Assembly: GCA_008933995.1 (NCBI GenBank)
Contig: WARS01000138.1
Coordinates: 269,001 to 333,000 of the forward strand
Direction of reading: 5' to 3'
Length of the DNA: 64,000 bases
From: Datnioides undecimradiatus
Taxonomy: Eukaryota; Chordata; Actinopteri; Lobotiformes; Datnioididae
The notes below the pieces were generated by a model that was not told the origin of the DNA, did not search any database, and saw nothing but the letters and a program-made list of their open reading frames with translations. The translations under genes were made by a program, and so were the position numbers. Positions 11,494 through 25,200 of this stretch are shown here, one piece after another. Numbering within the stretch: the first letter of the stretch is position 1; each line of letters opens with the position of its first letter.

Positions 11494-13641
11494 AAACATG
11501 AATAAATGTACAAATCATTCACATTGATGAGGCGTTGGTCTTCAGTACATACAGATCTGTACATTTACAGAGGGAATAGAAAATGAACAGACGTGGGTGA
11601 CGATGATCCCCACTGCATCTTATATTTATATTTATATATTTACTTTTTGTGTTGTTTGTTTTTTTCTGTAAACACATTCACAACAAATCATATTCTACCA
11701 AGTGATAAACATTCATGCCAGAACCAAACAAACAGTCTAAGCATGCAGTCTACGAGGAGCTAACAGGAGCACACGAAGGAGAACATAACGACGTGGGACC
11801 GGCCACAACACCGCTGCTGAGGATTCACTTTAGAAAAGTTCAATAGCATCATCAATGTCACGATCAATCAACGTGTCGGGTGATTGATGAGTCCGTTCTG
11901 TCAGTTTCATCCCCCTGGGTTCAAGTGTCTGTGGTCAGTTTAAAAGCTAATGTCAGTTAAGGAACAGAGTCTGAAGCAGCAGAGCTGTTGCTACGGTAAC
12001 CTGCAGGTGGATATACCTTTAGCTCTGACTGAGCGCAGAGGTTAAACTGTTGACCTGAACTATAACTGAGCTGCAGCTACAGAAGGACCTCAGGCCAAGT
12101 GTTGAAGGACTCACGTCCAGCTGAGATGATCTACTAGTTACAGGTTTCCTCCAGACGTTGCTGAAGACAACGGGTCTCATGCAAGAACATCCAACTATTC
12201 TCACCCCAAAGCTCAGAGGGGGAGCAGGATCTAATCGCATTCACCTGCCAGACTGTCTCTGCTGCACCTGGGCTTCTTCCTCTGTCTGCAGGACACCTGG
12301 TCCAGGTTATACAGGTTACACAACCTGTCTCACACCTGATCTGTCTCTTGTCACGTTACTATGTCCTCATGTTCTGTTCTGATGGAAGCTTCACAAGAAC
12401 ATCTGCAGGTTTAATTCATCAGGAGAGCTTCACAGTGAGTTTAAAGTCCTCAGCAGTCAGACACACGACCCCTGTTGCTGCCTGAAACTGTTCCTACAGA
12501 TTAAATGAAGCAGCAGTCGAGTTATTAAAGGAAACAAAGTTACAGACCAACAAGTCGAACCTTCAACAACCAAAACAACGGGCAGGCGGACTTCCTGTGG
12601 CAACACTTACACAATAAAAACAAGTGAAAAGCATCTTTTTTGTTTTCCTGTGGCTCAGGATTATGTTCAAATGAACGATCCTGCTGCTTTAGGTCCATCA
12701 CCAACGTTTAACACGGGACCGGTCAGCTTTAGCCTGTTAGCATGATGCATGCAGCCATTACAGAATCCCAGTTTTCAATGCAATCCTGCAGCTAACGTTA
12801 GCTTCATTAGCTTAGCAGGTTAAGGGTAATAAGAGGTTGTTATTCCAGCAGAATAGTTGAATTGCATGTGCGTGAAATCAGGAGCCCGCGTCACTGTGGA
12901 CCTGAATGATGTTCAGATCCATGCCTGACAGACAGGCAAACACATACATCACGTTCAGCAGAATATTAGTGACTTTACATCGAGTTTTAATTCATTTGTA
13001 GTTTGAGTTGAGTGTGTTGGTCCAATGAAACTCCACTTTAGCTTTTTGTGAGGATACAATTATAAGTTAACGTATAAACATGAAGCATTAAACCTGAAGC
13101 TGAGACATGCCACTGCTCTGTGCACTCGCATTGTTCTTGCATGAGGCCCAGAAGCCCTGCTGTCTTGCAGCTCAATGCCACCCTGATAGAAAAGAGAGAC
13201 TAATTTCCCAGCAGCCATTGCTACACTGAGCATGCCTCGCTGTGTGTCATGCACCCAAACTTTAACAAAGACAGAGAACAAACAGAGTGAGACAACTGCC
13301 GTCAACATTGCAGCAGGGAAACACATCAATGACGCCTCTGCAGCCCTTTGGGATGAACTCCAGACCTCCTCTCCGACACCCCCACCTCATCCCCAAACGA
13401 CCCACCCCCTCCCCAATGGTAGAGTCACATGACACAGACAGAAGGAGGGACACTAATGCTCCTGTTGGAAAGCGACAGCTCAAAGAAGAGTATATGTTTG
13501 ACACAGAAGACAGAGAAGGAAGTTTTAGTTTTTTTGGGGGGGGGCAGGGGTTGAATTGATATAGATGATGGTAGTGTTGGTAGTCTCGCCCCCCGCCGCC
13601 GCCTCCACTCTTCCTGTTCTCATGCAGGCAGGCTGGGGTCT

Positions 13642-15842
13642 CTATCCCGAGGCGTTGATGTACAGCTGACTCTGCAGGATGTAGTCGATGACGGGCTGAC
13701 ACAGGTAGTTCACAACATGGCCGTCACCGTGCTGCAGGGCCAGTCTGCCGGGGGGGGGGGTAAACCAGTTCATTCATCAGTAAATTCAGTGAAACTCCTC
13801 GGTTTCTTCTCTGTGTGTCAACTTCTGCGATATATATGCCAAGGACAGTTTAGCCTAGCTTAGCACAAATGCTGGAAGGAGATGGAACTTGCTAGCCTAG
13901 CTTTGTCAAAGGAGAAGACATCCATCTGCTCACAGCTAGCTTAGCATCTTCACAGCCCTGAACTCATGTTGGGGGTGTTGGTTACTGAGCTCTGTCTGAG
14001 CATGACTGAGGAGCTGCAGAGGAGCTGCTCAGATATCACCTACAGTTTTTGAGAAGTTAGCTAAAGTAGTAGTAGTTTTTGTGCTAAGCTAGGCTAAACA
14101 CGTGAAGATGAAACTACATCTATAAAGTCTCAGAGGTGAAATGCTGCTCAATGTGTTCTAGTCTGATGTGTGAAGTTGGACAGAGACAAGCTGATCATCA
14201 ACGTCTGCGGTAGATCCTCACCTGCTCTTGGTGGAGCTGACGACAGACATCGGGTGGCTCATCGCGTCCTTCACCACAATGATGTTGTCCTGAAACCAAA
14301 AACATCTCACAGCGATCAGACGAGGCAGGGAAGGAGATGTCTGGTTCATACAGCGTGAGGGTCGAGTGTGTGGAGGATGCTGATGTTTCCTCTCACCTTG
14401 TACTTGCGGAGGATAGAGGAGTGATTCATGATCCTCTCTGTGTTGGCTCCGTCACGAGGAACCACCACAATCCCGAAATCCCCCACAATCACCTCCATCT
14501 GAAACCAAGAAGAAACAATGCCTTCAGTCACGTCTGATACACAACAGTCTGCAGATCAGTCTGGTTCAACTTTGGAGAGCAACAACCCGCTAATGATCTT
14601 AATTAGAACCATCTGGAGATTAGTGAGCTGAACGGAACCAGAGGAGCTTTCAAACACCCCAACAAATATCAAACCTAGCTAGCTAGCATGGAGAACTATC
14701 TTGGGGTGCTTCTGCAAACATGTTACCAGCTAGCTAGACAGTTAGCAGTTAGCTAGTTGGTTTACAGCGCTGACTGTGTTTGCTCACTGTGCACAAACTG
14801 CACCTGCACAAACACCTCAGGCTCCTCTGTGACCACCTCCAGTCAATGTTCACTCCTGCAGCTGAAGGTTGGTTCAGACTGAGCATGAAGTGACTGTTCA
14901 CCAGGTGTTAATCAACTGATCTGAACCCTTCAGGAGCTGCAGGTCTTTAAAGTGACTAACTGTGAGGTTTACCATCACCTGAAAATGACATTTCTGTCTT
15001 GTGGATGAGATCATGGTACCTGGCAGATAGGTGATAATATTTGTCTGTATCTCCCTGCCCCTGCTAACAGCTAGCATTCATGTTAGCATGGTGCTTTGCT
15101 CATTAGCAGAGCCAGAGCAGAAGAACACTGCATGCTACGAAAGGTTTCCTTTGTCAACAACATCGAAATGACCTGTCGGTTATTACGATATAGTTCAGGG
15201 GGTGGGGCTACAACATGGGTGGGGGCGGGGCTACAGTGTGCTTACATCACTGTCCTTCCACAGGCCAGGGATGCAGAAGGACTCCAGGAGGTCACTGCCA
15301 CACAGGAGCAAGATGCGTAACTCTACAGACGATAAACAGGCAGGAGGAGAGAGACACGTCCTCAGTAAACAACACCATTGTTTACTGGACACAAACAAAC
15401 CAGAAGGAGCTCAGACACAACAGGAAGGAAACCAGAGGACACGGCACACATGTGTTCAGGTTCCAAAGAGGCGACTCACCGATCTCCTCGTATCTCATCG
15501 CAGTCCCCAGGTTAGCGTTTTCATCTGACGCAGTGAAACAGAACAAGCGTGTAAATATCGACAGTCAGTGAACGCAGCACAGCAGGAGGGTCTGCAGCAT
15601 GCAATAATCAATACAATACTGACTGATTGATTAGACTGATTAGAGATGAGTGTGTGGCTTGTGCTGCTCTGGATTCAGATCCAGAGAGACAGGAAATGAT
15701 TTGAATTAAACACAGTGAAGTCTGACGCACTCTGTTGTTGTGTCATCAGGGAGGAGATAAACAAGATGTCTCCATCCGGGAAAATAATGTCTGAGGTCTT
15801 TTCATCACTTCATGTGTCAGACGTTGTGTTTGTCGTTTACCT

Positions 15843-15878
<36 letters not shown>

Positions 15879-16937
15879 ACTTACCGACGAAGGTGAAGCG
15901 TTCGATGTGAGGACGGACGCAGCAGATCTTCCCCAAACTCTCACTGACCTTCCCCCACAGCTTGACTGAGCAGGACGAGGGTGACATCATTAACGAATGC
16001 ATCAGCTGACATGTGTCCTCATCATCATCATTGTCATCATCACTAACTGCTCCCCCAAACACCCCTGATGGACTAATGATGAGAACTCACTGGCTGTGGG
16101 CTTGTGATTCATGTTGTTGTGGCTCTGGTAGATGGGTGGAGTCTGGTTCTGTGGCTGACCAATCACAGGAGTAGTTGACGGCGTGTTGACGTTGGACAGA
16201 ATACAGCCGGTGACTCTCTGAGGAAGCAAAACACTGTTAACTCTCCCAGAAACAGACAGAGACGGTGATGCAGGTTTCCATGGTAACAAATGGTTCACAC
16301 TGATTCAGCGGGTTCAGGTCACTGACACGGAAATATTAGAGTCATGACATGAACGATCAGAGAGCAAACGTCTCTCTGAAGTCAGCTGATGTGATCACGA
16401 TGACGATAAATCATCTGACCTTCATCAGGTCCCGGTGATGCTCCAGCACGCTGCAGGTGGTCTGCCAGGTGTCCTGATAACACTCCCAGGGGTCCACCCT
16501 GCAGCCAATCACACACAGAAACTGATGTCCAGCACAAACACAACAACAGTAACAGCAAAAACAGCAACAGCGACAACATGATGAGGAAACATTCGCGAGA
16601 TCTCACCTGATCCAATCAGATGACTGCACTGCCAGCTGACACATGGTGAGGCGATGTCTGCTGGGCACCAAACCCTACATACACACACACGCACGCGCGT
16701 GCGCGCACACACACACACACAGAGTGAGAACACACAGGTAAACAGGTTTCACTCATCAGCAGGTGAAGCTGCCAAACTGTACGAACGTCCTCCACCATCA
16801 GACCTGATCTGTCTGCAGCGTTTGAGTTTGTCTGCTGTGGGCTTCTGTAGAAACATGGCAGACCGCGTGGAAGCAGGTCACTCACTCACAAATGCCACAC
16901 AGGTGATTAGACACTCATGAAAGCATAATTAAAGATA

Positions 16938-16972
<35 letters not shown>

Positions 16973-19900
16973 AGGTCTGATCATATCCAGCTGGAAGTGA
17001 TAATCATTGTGAACTGTTTCCATCAGCATCGTTTTGCTGGAGACAAAGAAGTGAAATCACGTGTGGAGCGAGCAGCGAAGAGTCCTGATGTGGCTGAAAC
17101 TGCATCTATTATTCATGTGGTGTGTTTCTGTTCAGGCAGAGAAGTAGGACACCAGCTTCATTAGTGCCAGCAGGAACCCACAGGAACCTGCAGGAACCTG
17201 CAGGAACCAGCAGGAACCAGCGGGATCCCACAGGACCAAACAGGAACCAGCAGGATCCCACAGGAGCAAGCAGGAACCAGCAGGATCCCACAGGAGCAAG
17301 CAGGAACCCGTAGGAACCAGCTGCTGCATATGTTGCTCTGAAGTACGTTCCATGCGCTCGCTGTGACTCACAGGTTTCCCGTAGGAGTCGTGCACCGGCG
17401 AGATGATCCCTCCGATCACGATGAATCGACCCGTCTTGTGCAGATACTCCCGGGCTTTTTCTGCAGACACACAAACACAACATGAACATGCAGAACAGCA
17501 ACACACAGCACTGACAGAGTAACTAAGTGCATTTACTTAACTACTGTGCGAAAAAGTACAGTTACTGCATGGAGCTACAGTACTGCAGTACAGTTACTGC
17601 ATGGAGCTACAGTACTGCAGTACAGTTACTGCATGGAGCTACGGTACTGCAGGATGTGAGGACAGGAAGTGAAATACTGTTGTTAGTGTAATATTCTGAT
17701 GTTTGTCATATTGAGACAAACAAAAAATAACAGGTTCTGTTCACACAGAAAAACAAGCTGGGTAAACTGGGAACATTTTAATGCCCATGGTTTCAGTTTC
17801 ATATTCTCTCTGGGGTTCTCTCTGTGAGGGTCTCTGTGATGTTCTCTCTGGGGTTCTCTGTGAGGTTCTCTCTGGGGTTCTCTGTGAGGTTCTCTCTGGG
17901 GTTCTCTGGTGGAGCAGGTGAACCCCCAGTTCTGTCGCCAGGCTCCGAGTCTCTCTTCTTCAGCAGCTCAGATCAGAACAAGGACTCATTGTGGTGTCGC
18001 TGCAGGCTCTTATTCTGAAAGTCTGCGTCTGCATTCTCAACAAACTTGGCCCTGAACCAGAGACGGCTGAACAGCCTGCTGCCGTGGCGACAGTGACGCC
18101 TCTGAGCAGAAATGTGATGGATGGAGACTTTTTGTTTGACTTCCTGACAAAGATTCACTGTGGTACTGAGAACGCTGGGAAGGGAGGCCCGGCAGAGGGA
18201 CTGGATGTTGTAATCAGTACTCGAATAACTACTCACCGATCAGTACTCTAAATACTCTGATTACCCTCTGGTATCGGTGTGTATCAGTACTGTGATCGTG
18301 TTGCTGTGTTTGTTTGCTGCGCGGACTCGTGCAGCATCTTCCTGCGTGATCCTCGTCTCCACCTTCATGCTGCTCTGCCCAGAGGGAGATGCAGAGATGG
18401 AGGAGCTGCTAGTGAAAATAGGTCATAGAGGGAACATGGCTGCCGTGCTGCTGCGCCATCGAACCGAACATCCAAACGAGAGCACGTGGGGAGGGGAGAC
18501 GTGAACGCAGCACAAGGTCACATGATCAGGTCTGGAATAAAGAAATAAAGACTGAGATGTCCAACACTCTCTGAAAGGTCACCGTGAGTCAGCTGGACAT
18601 CACGTGACCCTCCCCCAGTCCTGGAAACGTCCTCTGATTGGTCGATGAGGATCCCACAGTGAAATCTCTGCAGCTTCACTCGTCTCCATCCTGCTCCATC
18701 AAAGTGTTTTTCACTTGCTCAGCGACACACTGAGTACTGTACACTGAGTACTCTGCACTGAGTATTCTGCACTGAGTACTGTACACTGAGTACTCTGCAC
18801 TGAGTACTCTGCACTGAGTACTGTACACTGAGTACTCTGCACTGAGTACTCTGCACTGAGTACACAGTGTAACTCAGTCTGTGAGCTGCTGTCACCACTA
18901 GTGGGCACTGCTGACTCCAGTGAGACATGAAACCATGGCAACCAGCAAATTATATCAATCTGTCATTATGTGTGTGTGCGTATTTATTTTGTTCATTGGC
19001 CTCAGCAGGTGGAGGAGTGACCTCAGCAGGTGGAGGAGTGACCTCAGCAGGTGGAGGAGTGGTTCCTGTGTGCCCTCTGTGTGTGATGCTGTTTCACTGC
19101 TTTGGTTCTGTCTATGTCTGGATTTATTCCAACTAACATGATCAAAGTGTCTGGATAACAATTATTAACATTACAGACATCCCATAATCACAGAGGGCCT
19201 TAACTTCTCCCACCAAGGAGGAAATCCAGGGCTTTATCTCTTAATTTAAGGGGATTTTAGACAATCCCTTCAATATTTCTACCTTAATTAGGACTAAAGC
19301 CTTTTTAAGGTGTAAATTTAAGGAATTTTATGGTTTGTGCTGGGTCGTTGATCTGTCAACAAACTGTGCAGTTAATGTAAATAAAGAGTGTATTGTGAGA
19401 TTTCTCCGTCTGTTGATTTATATTAACTATCCCGCTCATCCTGTGGCATTACTCTTCATTAAAGGGGGAACTGGATTAAATCTGTGATGTGGAGTGAAAT
19501 CCTCCTTCATCGTGATGGTTCAGTGAGTGACCGACGTGTTGAACCCTCAGCCACAGCAGATCAACACCGTCAGCTTCATGTGCTGATTGTTTTATAACAG
19601 CAGGAGCTGAATTATTCATCCGCTGCTGTTTGAGCCTCAGGCCTGGCAGCGCTAATGACGCAAGGAGCCGCCGCTGAGCAAGGCACTGCCTGCACACTAT
19701 CTGTCTGTCTGTCTGCCTGCCTGCCTGTCTGTCTGCCTGCCTGTCTGTCTGTCTGTCGGGTTTGTTTTGCATCATGTCTGAACTGAGTCTCCGGAGGATC
19801 CATCAGCGGAGGTTTCATTTCTGCGCTGCGCCACACGCTGCGTGAGGCCTGCGGAGCCGAAACGCGGAACTTTTCCGTCTCTTTCGCCTTTAAACGCGTT

Positions 19901-20259
19901 CAGACTGCGGTGTGCTGCGTTAGATTGTGCTCCTCGTGTGTGCCTGTTGTGTTTGTGGGATCTCCATGTTGTTTTGGATGTGGAGCCGTCGCCCATTTCA
20001 GCACCACCCTGCTGGACAGCGACCAGTCACCACGAACCAGACCATGTTCCGATCTGTCGGATTCTACCTGAGATGTGACGTGTTATTGTTTCTGTATAAT
20101 ATCTATCATCTAATAACACACACACACACACACACACGGCCTCCCTCCCCCACCCTGACGGCGCAGATGCTCACCGAACATATGGATGTGTCCCTTGGTG
20201 ATGGGGTTGAAGCTGCCGCAGGACAGCAGGATGACGTGGGTTTTGGTGGTTTCTGTCAT
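13642..20259 (-). CDS. nmnat2: Nicotinamide/nicotinic acid mononucleotide adenylyltransferase 2 (nmnat2)
   Basis: It makes NAD+ from NMN and ATP and is the short-lived axonal survival isoform carried on Golgi-derived vesicles. Eleven exons in transcript order: 20175-20259, 17372-17460, 16607-16674, 16420-16498, 16091-16217, 15885-15965, 15480-15524, 15246-15322, 14397-14498, 14222-14289 and 13642-13744. They total 924 bp, giving 307 residues, the same length I recall for human NMNAT2. The start is [19 protein letters not shown]. The nucleotidyltransferase signature ([10 protein letters not shown]) is in exon 1 and the second signature (SSTKSR) spans exons 10 and 11. The isoform-specific central region includes the adjacent cysteines of KICCVRP, palmitoylated in mammals. 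The C-terminus is YINASG. All introns are GT-AG. Intron 1 is about 2.7 kb and several introns carry minisatellites. The gene is head-to-head with smg7. Confidence 0.97.
15844..15876. repeat. (TG)n microsatellite beside nmnat2 exon 6
   Basis: About 16 TG units end within 10 bp of the exon 6 donor (minus strand), so the run is CA-type on the coding strand just inside the intron. Confidence 0.9.
16940..16970. repeat. (TG)n microsatellite in nmnat2 intron 2
   Basis: About 15 TG units. Confidence 0.9.
17166..17320. repeat. CAGGAACC/CAGGATCC minisatellite just downstream of nmnat2 exon 2
   Basis: Imperfect 10-30 bp units built from ACAGGAACCAGCAGGATCCC and variants lie about 50 bp from exon 2, in intron 2 on the coding strand. 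It produces long open but meaningless frames on both strands. Confidence 0.85.
17558..17652. repeat. 32-bp tandem repeat, about 3 copies
   Basis: The unit starts AGTTACTGCATGGAGCTAC and continues AGTACTGCAGTAC. It is nearly perfect and lies in nmnat2 intron 1. Confidence 0.85.
17803..17909. repeat. GGTTCTCTCTGGGGTTCTCT tandem repeat
   Basis: Imperfect ~23-bp units alternating 'TCTCTGGGGTTC' and 'TCTGTGAGGTTC', in nmnat2 intron 1. Confidence 0.8.
18727..18866. repeat. 14-bp minisatellite (CACTGAGTACTCTG), about 10 copies
   Basis: Units alternate CACTGAGTACTCTG and CACTGAGTACTGTA. The AGTACT core is palindromic. It lies in nmnat2 intron 1. Confidence 0.88.
19004..19060. repeat. 21-bp tandem repeat x3 (CAGCAGGTGGAGGAGTGACCT)
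   Basis: Near-perfect repeat of about three units in nmnat2 intron 1. Confidence 0.85.
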
Positions 20260-22262
20260 GTTTCCTGTCTTCTGGCGTCCTCCCCCTGTGTCCCGGTCCG
20301 GTGCCGGTCCTATGTGGTTCTGTGTCGCCGGGTTGTCGGTTGTTTGAAGCGGGCAGCCGCAGAGAGAGAGAGGCGAGGCTGGTGTGTCTGCGGCAGGAAG
20401 CAGCGTCAGTCTGTTAAAGAGACACTCACACAGCAGAGAAGCAGCCGGACAGACGATGAGGAAGCGATCAGCTCTGCCTGCAGCATCACTGTCATCACGC
20501 ACACACCATGCGGTTCAGCTTCATATGCAAGACTAACATGAAACCGTCAGAGGGTCTGAGGTGATCAGCAGTTTGTCTGAATCACTGGGAGTAAACACCT
20601 GGAGCCTGGACCCGACACTGTTCATCACATGATGCTGGCTTATTATCACTGATGCACCGGCGTGGAAACAGTGTTTTAATGTCTGTCTCACTCCTGTGAT
20701 GTGCAGACCTCTGACACTGCTCTGCTACTGCTGCGTTCACGTGTTTTTAACCCGTAAAGCTTCAGTGTTTTACAAACGAACATCCAGTTTAACGAGTTCA
20801 CTCAGAGCTGACTGAGCCTGTCAGCAGAGGTCTGTGTGCTGGGGCATCACCTGGCAGCCTGCAGCAGTCTGTGGAGTCAAATCACATCCACGGTGTTTCT
20901 GTCGTGACTGTCTCTGCCAGAGGTGGGAGACACACGTCCTGAGCTGCAGCTTTAAAGCACACACACCGTCCTCCTGTCAGCATCAGCACCTGCTGTAAAA
21001 CCTCTCACTGAAAGGTTGAATCTGTCTGCACATGCGGGTCATCACGAGTGGATGCAGTTTGGTTTCTGTCTGTATGATTCTGTTCATCTCTGTTTTTGAT
21101 GTTATTATCATGGAATAAACCGGAGTAGCTGCTGTTTGGGCCCTGAGGCAGTTTGTTTGTTATGCAGAGAAAACCACAAAGAAAAAGAAAATTAGTGACG
21201 CAAAATGCTCAACAGCGTCCCCTGGCTGCGGGAAACAACCTCACACACAGAGCAGATAACGACCGTGGCGCGTGACAGTGTGAGTCATTAGTACAAACTG
21301 CCCTGATACAGCGCGTGATTCAGGGCTTCAGGGCTGCAGTACTGACCACAGCCGTCAGGGGCGCCACACGCATCAAACCAGCTGCTGCTGAGCTGGAATC
21401 AATCAGGAGACAGTCTGAGCTTTCTACCCACTGTCGATCCCAGCTGCTCCACATACTGTCAGCATGAGCAGCAATCCTTTACCAACCTCCGCCACACGTC
21501 CAGGCTGGAGCCTCACAGACCAAAGAAGTAACAAGGTTTATATATTAAATAAAAACAGTAAAGGAGGAACAAAACATTTTGTTCTCTGTGGCTCCTGCAA
21601 AAGATCTAACCGGTGATTTCCATTATTCTATTACTCTTTTGTTCCTATGTGACAGTTATGACTGAGCAACTTCAAATATTATTTCTGTCCAGTGACCCTG
21701 ACTTTATGCAATATCACGAGTGCGACAGAGTTAAAAACCTTTTTTCTGTGTTATAATGATTGAAGAATGAACTTGTACATTACTTTAAAGTTTACCTGGC
21801 GAAGCCTTAATAATGCACTTATTTATTTATTAGTTTAAAATCCTAAAATATAGATCGATATAGGTATAGATCAACTTGTATTCGCACCCAACACACAGAG
21901 TTCAACTCGTAGCAAACAATAAATATAGTCAAGAAAAAAAGTAGGATTCAGTCAATAATTCATTCAAATAATAATTCATACAATACTTAAATAAATGTAA
22001 ACGCTCAGTTAAAGTGTGAATACTCCCAGATTGTATTTGAGTAACCTAAATGTACTTAGTACATAACTAACAATGTTGCTAATAGTGCTATCATATCTTA
22101 TAACTGATATTATTGCTAATATTACTAATCTAACTAAAATGACTAACACCCCCACCTCCTCCCCCCGTCAGGCCTGTGCGGGTCAGACAGGAACAATATG
22201 GCGCCGGGAGGAGCGTTAGCCTCTGGACCAGTCGTTGTCTGAAAGACTGGCGATCCGGCAGG
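20260..22262. promoter_or_regulatory. Shared 5' region between divergent nmnat2 and smg7
   Basis: About 2.0 kb separates the two start codons. The nmnat2 side (20260-20520) is GC-rich and likely 5' UTR and promoter. The smg7 side has CAATATGGCGCCG at 22192-22204, an initiator or YY1-like ATGGCG context close to the expected start site, within a CpG-rich stretch. The middle (21500-22130) is A/T-rich and featureless. No gene is seen. Confidence 0.45.
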
Positions 22263-25200
22263 ATGAACCTCTGCGCCCAATACCTACGGTAAGCTCGGCG
22301 CGGTGTCACCTGTCGGCTTACCCGGCGGTGCAGGTGTTGTCAGAAACGCGCGTTTTAACCCAACAGGTGATTTGTTTTGTTCGGTTGCTAACGCTAATGC
22401 TAACAGGTCCGGGGACCACCCCCTTAGCTCAATGTTGGCGCTAGCTAGCTTCACATATCAACAAACAGCCGATGCTAACGCTCGCCGTCAGCTCACCCAC
22501 ATTCAGTCAAATATGTGGACTGTTTAATAAACGTTATGTCTTCATGTGTGTGTTTAATGTCTCTCTGGGGAACAACGGTGAATTTAGGACTCAGACCGCG
22601 TTTACCCGCCACACAGACGTGTTACCCAGTGTGTTATTGCTAGTTAGCTTTAGCACGCTAGCGTCTTTCTGCGTATGTCAGGTTAGCATGAGGAGCGAGC
22701 TGAGGCTGTTTCATATTAAGTGTGATTTGGGCTCATCAGCAGCAGCCTGCTTCACCTGCAGTCACCTGGCGGGGCTTGTTTCAGGCGTTTAACTGCTCAG
22801 CAGATTAAAACTTGAATTAGCAGCAGGTGTTAGAGCCTGACGGGAGCTAGCTGACGCGATCATTTGTAGTTGTGTATTTCGTCGCATGTTGGATCCTGAG
22901 AATAGTCTGAGCCCGGTGTCCCGCCGTGCTGTGGACATCTGATCCGAGCGCTTAGATGTGTTAATGAAGTCTGAGCGGATGGAGACGTTACCGATCACAG
23001 CTTCACCGTCAGGTTTCTGTTTCTGTCGTTAGCCGTTAGCATGGTTAGCACAGCTACCTGGACAGTCTGGAATAAGGAAGTGGTGCATGTTTCTGGTGTT
23101 GTTAACATGTCTTGAGTGTTGTCATGCTGTGTGTGTTTCTGCGCCTGTCTAACCTCCTCTTCTCTGTTTCCACCCGAGCAGACAGGCAGAGGCCCTGAAG
23201 GCTGACATGACAGGTATGTTTGCAGCATCACCTCCAGCAGTTTGTTCCATCTGAACCTGCAAACACACCAGGCTACTCGCTGTTCACATGCAGGCAAATG
23301 ATGTGTGTTCACCTGCTCCTGATCAGAGCCCAGCCCAGCACAGATACAGATGCTCCAGCCCTGACCTTCAGCACAGAATGTGACCTCCTGTCAATCACTC
23401 ACAGTTTGGACTAATTGTCAGTCTTGTAAACACGACCTTGGTTCAGTTGTGTACTGTGTTCAGGAGCATGAACGTGTCATGTCTGTGGCCAGGTGAGAAC
23501 AGGTATTACTGTGCCGTCTCACTGTTGCAGAAAATGATTTCCACTCGCATGTTAGTTTCCCTTCATTAATCAATCGTGAATCAATGTGTTATATTGTTTC
23601 ATTTATCTGACGCATAAAAGCAAACAAACAATGCAACAAACTACGTCTTTGTCAGACAGATCTGACAGCATCAGCTCCAGTTGATACAGCGCACAGGAGA
23701 AACAGCCTGCATCCCAGAGTGACACAGCCTTCACGCACAGTCCGGCCAGTCTGGGTTTGATGGTCTGATGATGGACGCCTGTCTTCTGACTTTGTGTGTT
23801 ATGACACATGTTTTGCTCTGTGTTTGTGATGTTTCACACACAGCAGTGTGTTTAATGTGAAGCAGGTTCCCTCCTGTGGCTGTTTGTGTTGTACAGCCTC
23901 AGACATCACGGTTTACTGCTGTAACAGTGAATTGGAGAGCGGCTGGTCGGACTGCGTGCTGGATGCTGCGTCCGACCTTTTATCACGGTTTTATGAATGA
24001 ACTGATTCCTAATGTTCAGTTACATGAATTGAAATTGATCTTGTGTAAAGTCAGGCATGTTCCTGTGGACGAGCAGCCGTTCACTAAGCTGGGAGTGCTA
24101 CAGTGTTGAATGATTCATTGGTTCAACTGTTTTGCTTTACTAATTAATTAGAGCTGTTGATTAGATGTGACTAATGTCAGTATGGTTAGCTGGGTGCTAC
24201 ACGACAGCAGACAGTGGCCTGAGTTGTTCTCCCGCAGACGGCTCGTGCAGCTCTGTAGACGCTTTCATTTTACTTTTTTCAGTAGCCGGTTTGATGTGAG
24301 ACCAGAGCAGCAGCTGGACGCCTGCCAGACCGTCTGGTGGAGGAGGCCACGCTTGGCCTGCAGGCGTGAGCGCTGCGCTGGTTTCTGCTTTGATGTGAAC
24401 GACCGTCTGACACACCTGATGCAGATTAAACCGATCTCCAGTCCAACCATGCGGACTTGAATCACACATCGTGGCTGCTGCCTCGATGATGTCAGAGCTT
24501 AAATCCCCAAAAGATTGTTTCATTAGTGGTTTGTGTCTCTCGCTGGTTTTCAGCTCACATTAAAGCAGAAAGGTCCCAGAAACATGGACTCAGATTACAG
24601 TCACATGACTCAGGTGTACAGATCAGTTACAGCGGATTGTCTGTGTGTGTGTGTGTGCGTGTGTGTGTGTTTGCTGCTTCAGAGCCTGCTGTTCTGCAGA
24701 TGCTGCTGCAGCAGACACAGCTGATTATTGAGTTGAATCAGTGAAGTTCTGCTCTGAGCTGCTCTGACGCCAGGGTCTTCATGTGTGGGAGGGTTTTGGT
24801 TTTGGTGTGTTTGGCATGGACACAGCCGTTAACCTGAAGGTGTGTTGTGTTGTGAAGGTGTTTGCTGACACTTTCCAGCATGTTATAGAGTGAAGCATGA
24901 AGCAGGTAGTTAAACGAACACTCACAGTTCAGGTCGGCTCATGATTAAAGAGCCCTGCAGCCGCCTGCTGTCAGTGCGTCAAGGCACTGGTCCACACTTA
25001 GCGCTGAGGGAAGGAGGCGCCGTCAGCCGTGGCCTACAAACACTTTTGAATTCACTAAAAGCTCTCAGGTGTTTGGTGAACACCTGCAGTGGTGTCCCAG
25101 CAGGAACAGGTTGAAACCAAACATCTGACGCTAACGTTCAGTTCTGTCAACACATCAACTCTCTCAAAATGAGTGGTGGTTCAGTTTCAGCCCTGATGTC

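Larger units (their letters stand above)
10454..13641 (-). other. Probable nmnat2 3' UTR and intergenic sequence
   Basis: The 3.2 kb beyond the nmnat2 stop has no ORF with recognisable similarity. It holds a 39-bp x3 minisatellite (10850-10967), a CA microsatellite (11437-11490) and several short palindromic or TTAGC-type low-complexity words. The vertebrate nmnat2 3' UTR is long, so part of this is probably transcribed on the minus strand; I found no convincing minus-strand AATAAA that fixes its end. Confidence 0.45.

Noticed and set aside
13262-13702. 146-residue minus-strand frame at the nmnat2 3' end
   Set aside because: Out of frame with the true terminal exon, which ends YINASG at 13642.
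17109-17506. Minus-strand frames of 124-131 residues rich in GSC/FLL
   Set aside because: Only the first part is nmnat2 exon 2 (17372-17460); the rest is translated minisatellite.
19927-20541. 204-residue open frame on the + strand
   Set aside because: It is antisense to nmnat2 exon 1 and its 5' UTR; no family resemblance.
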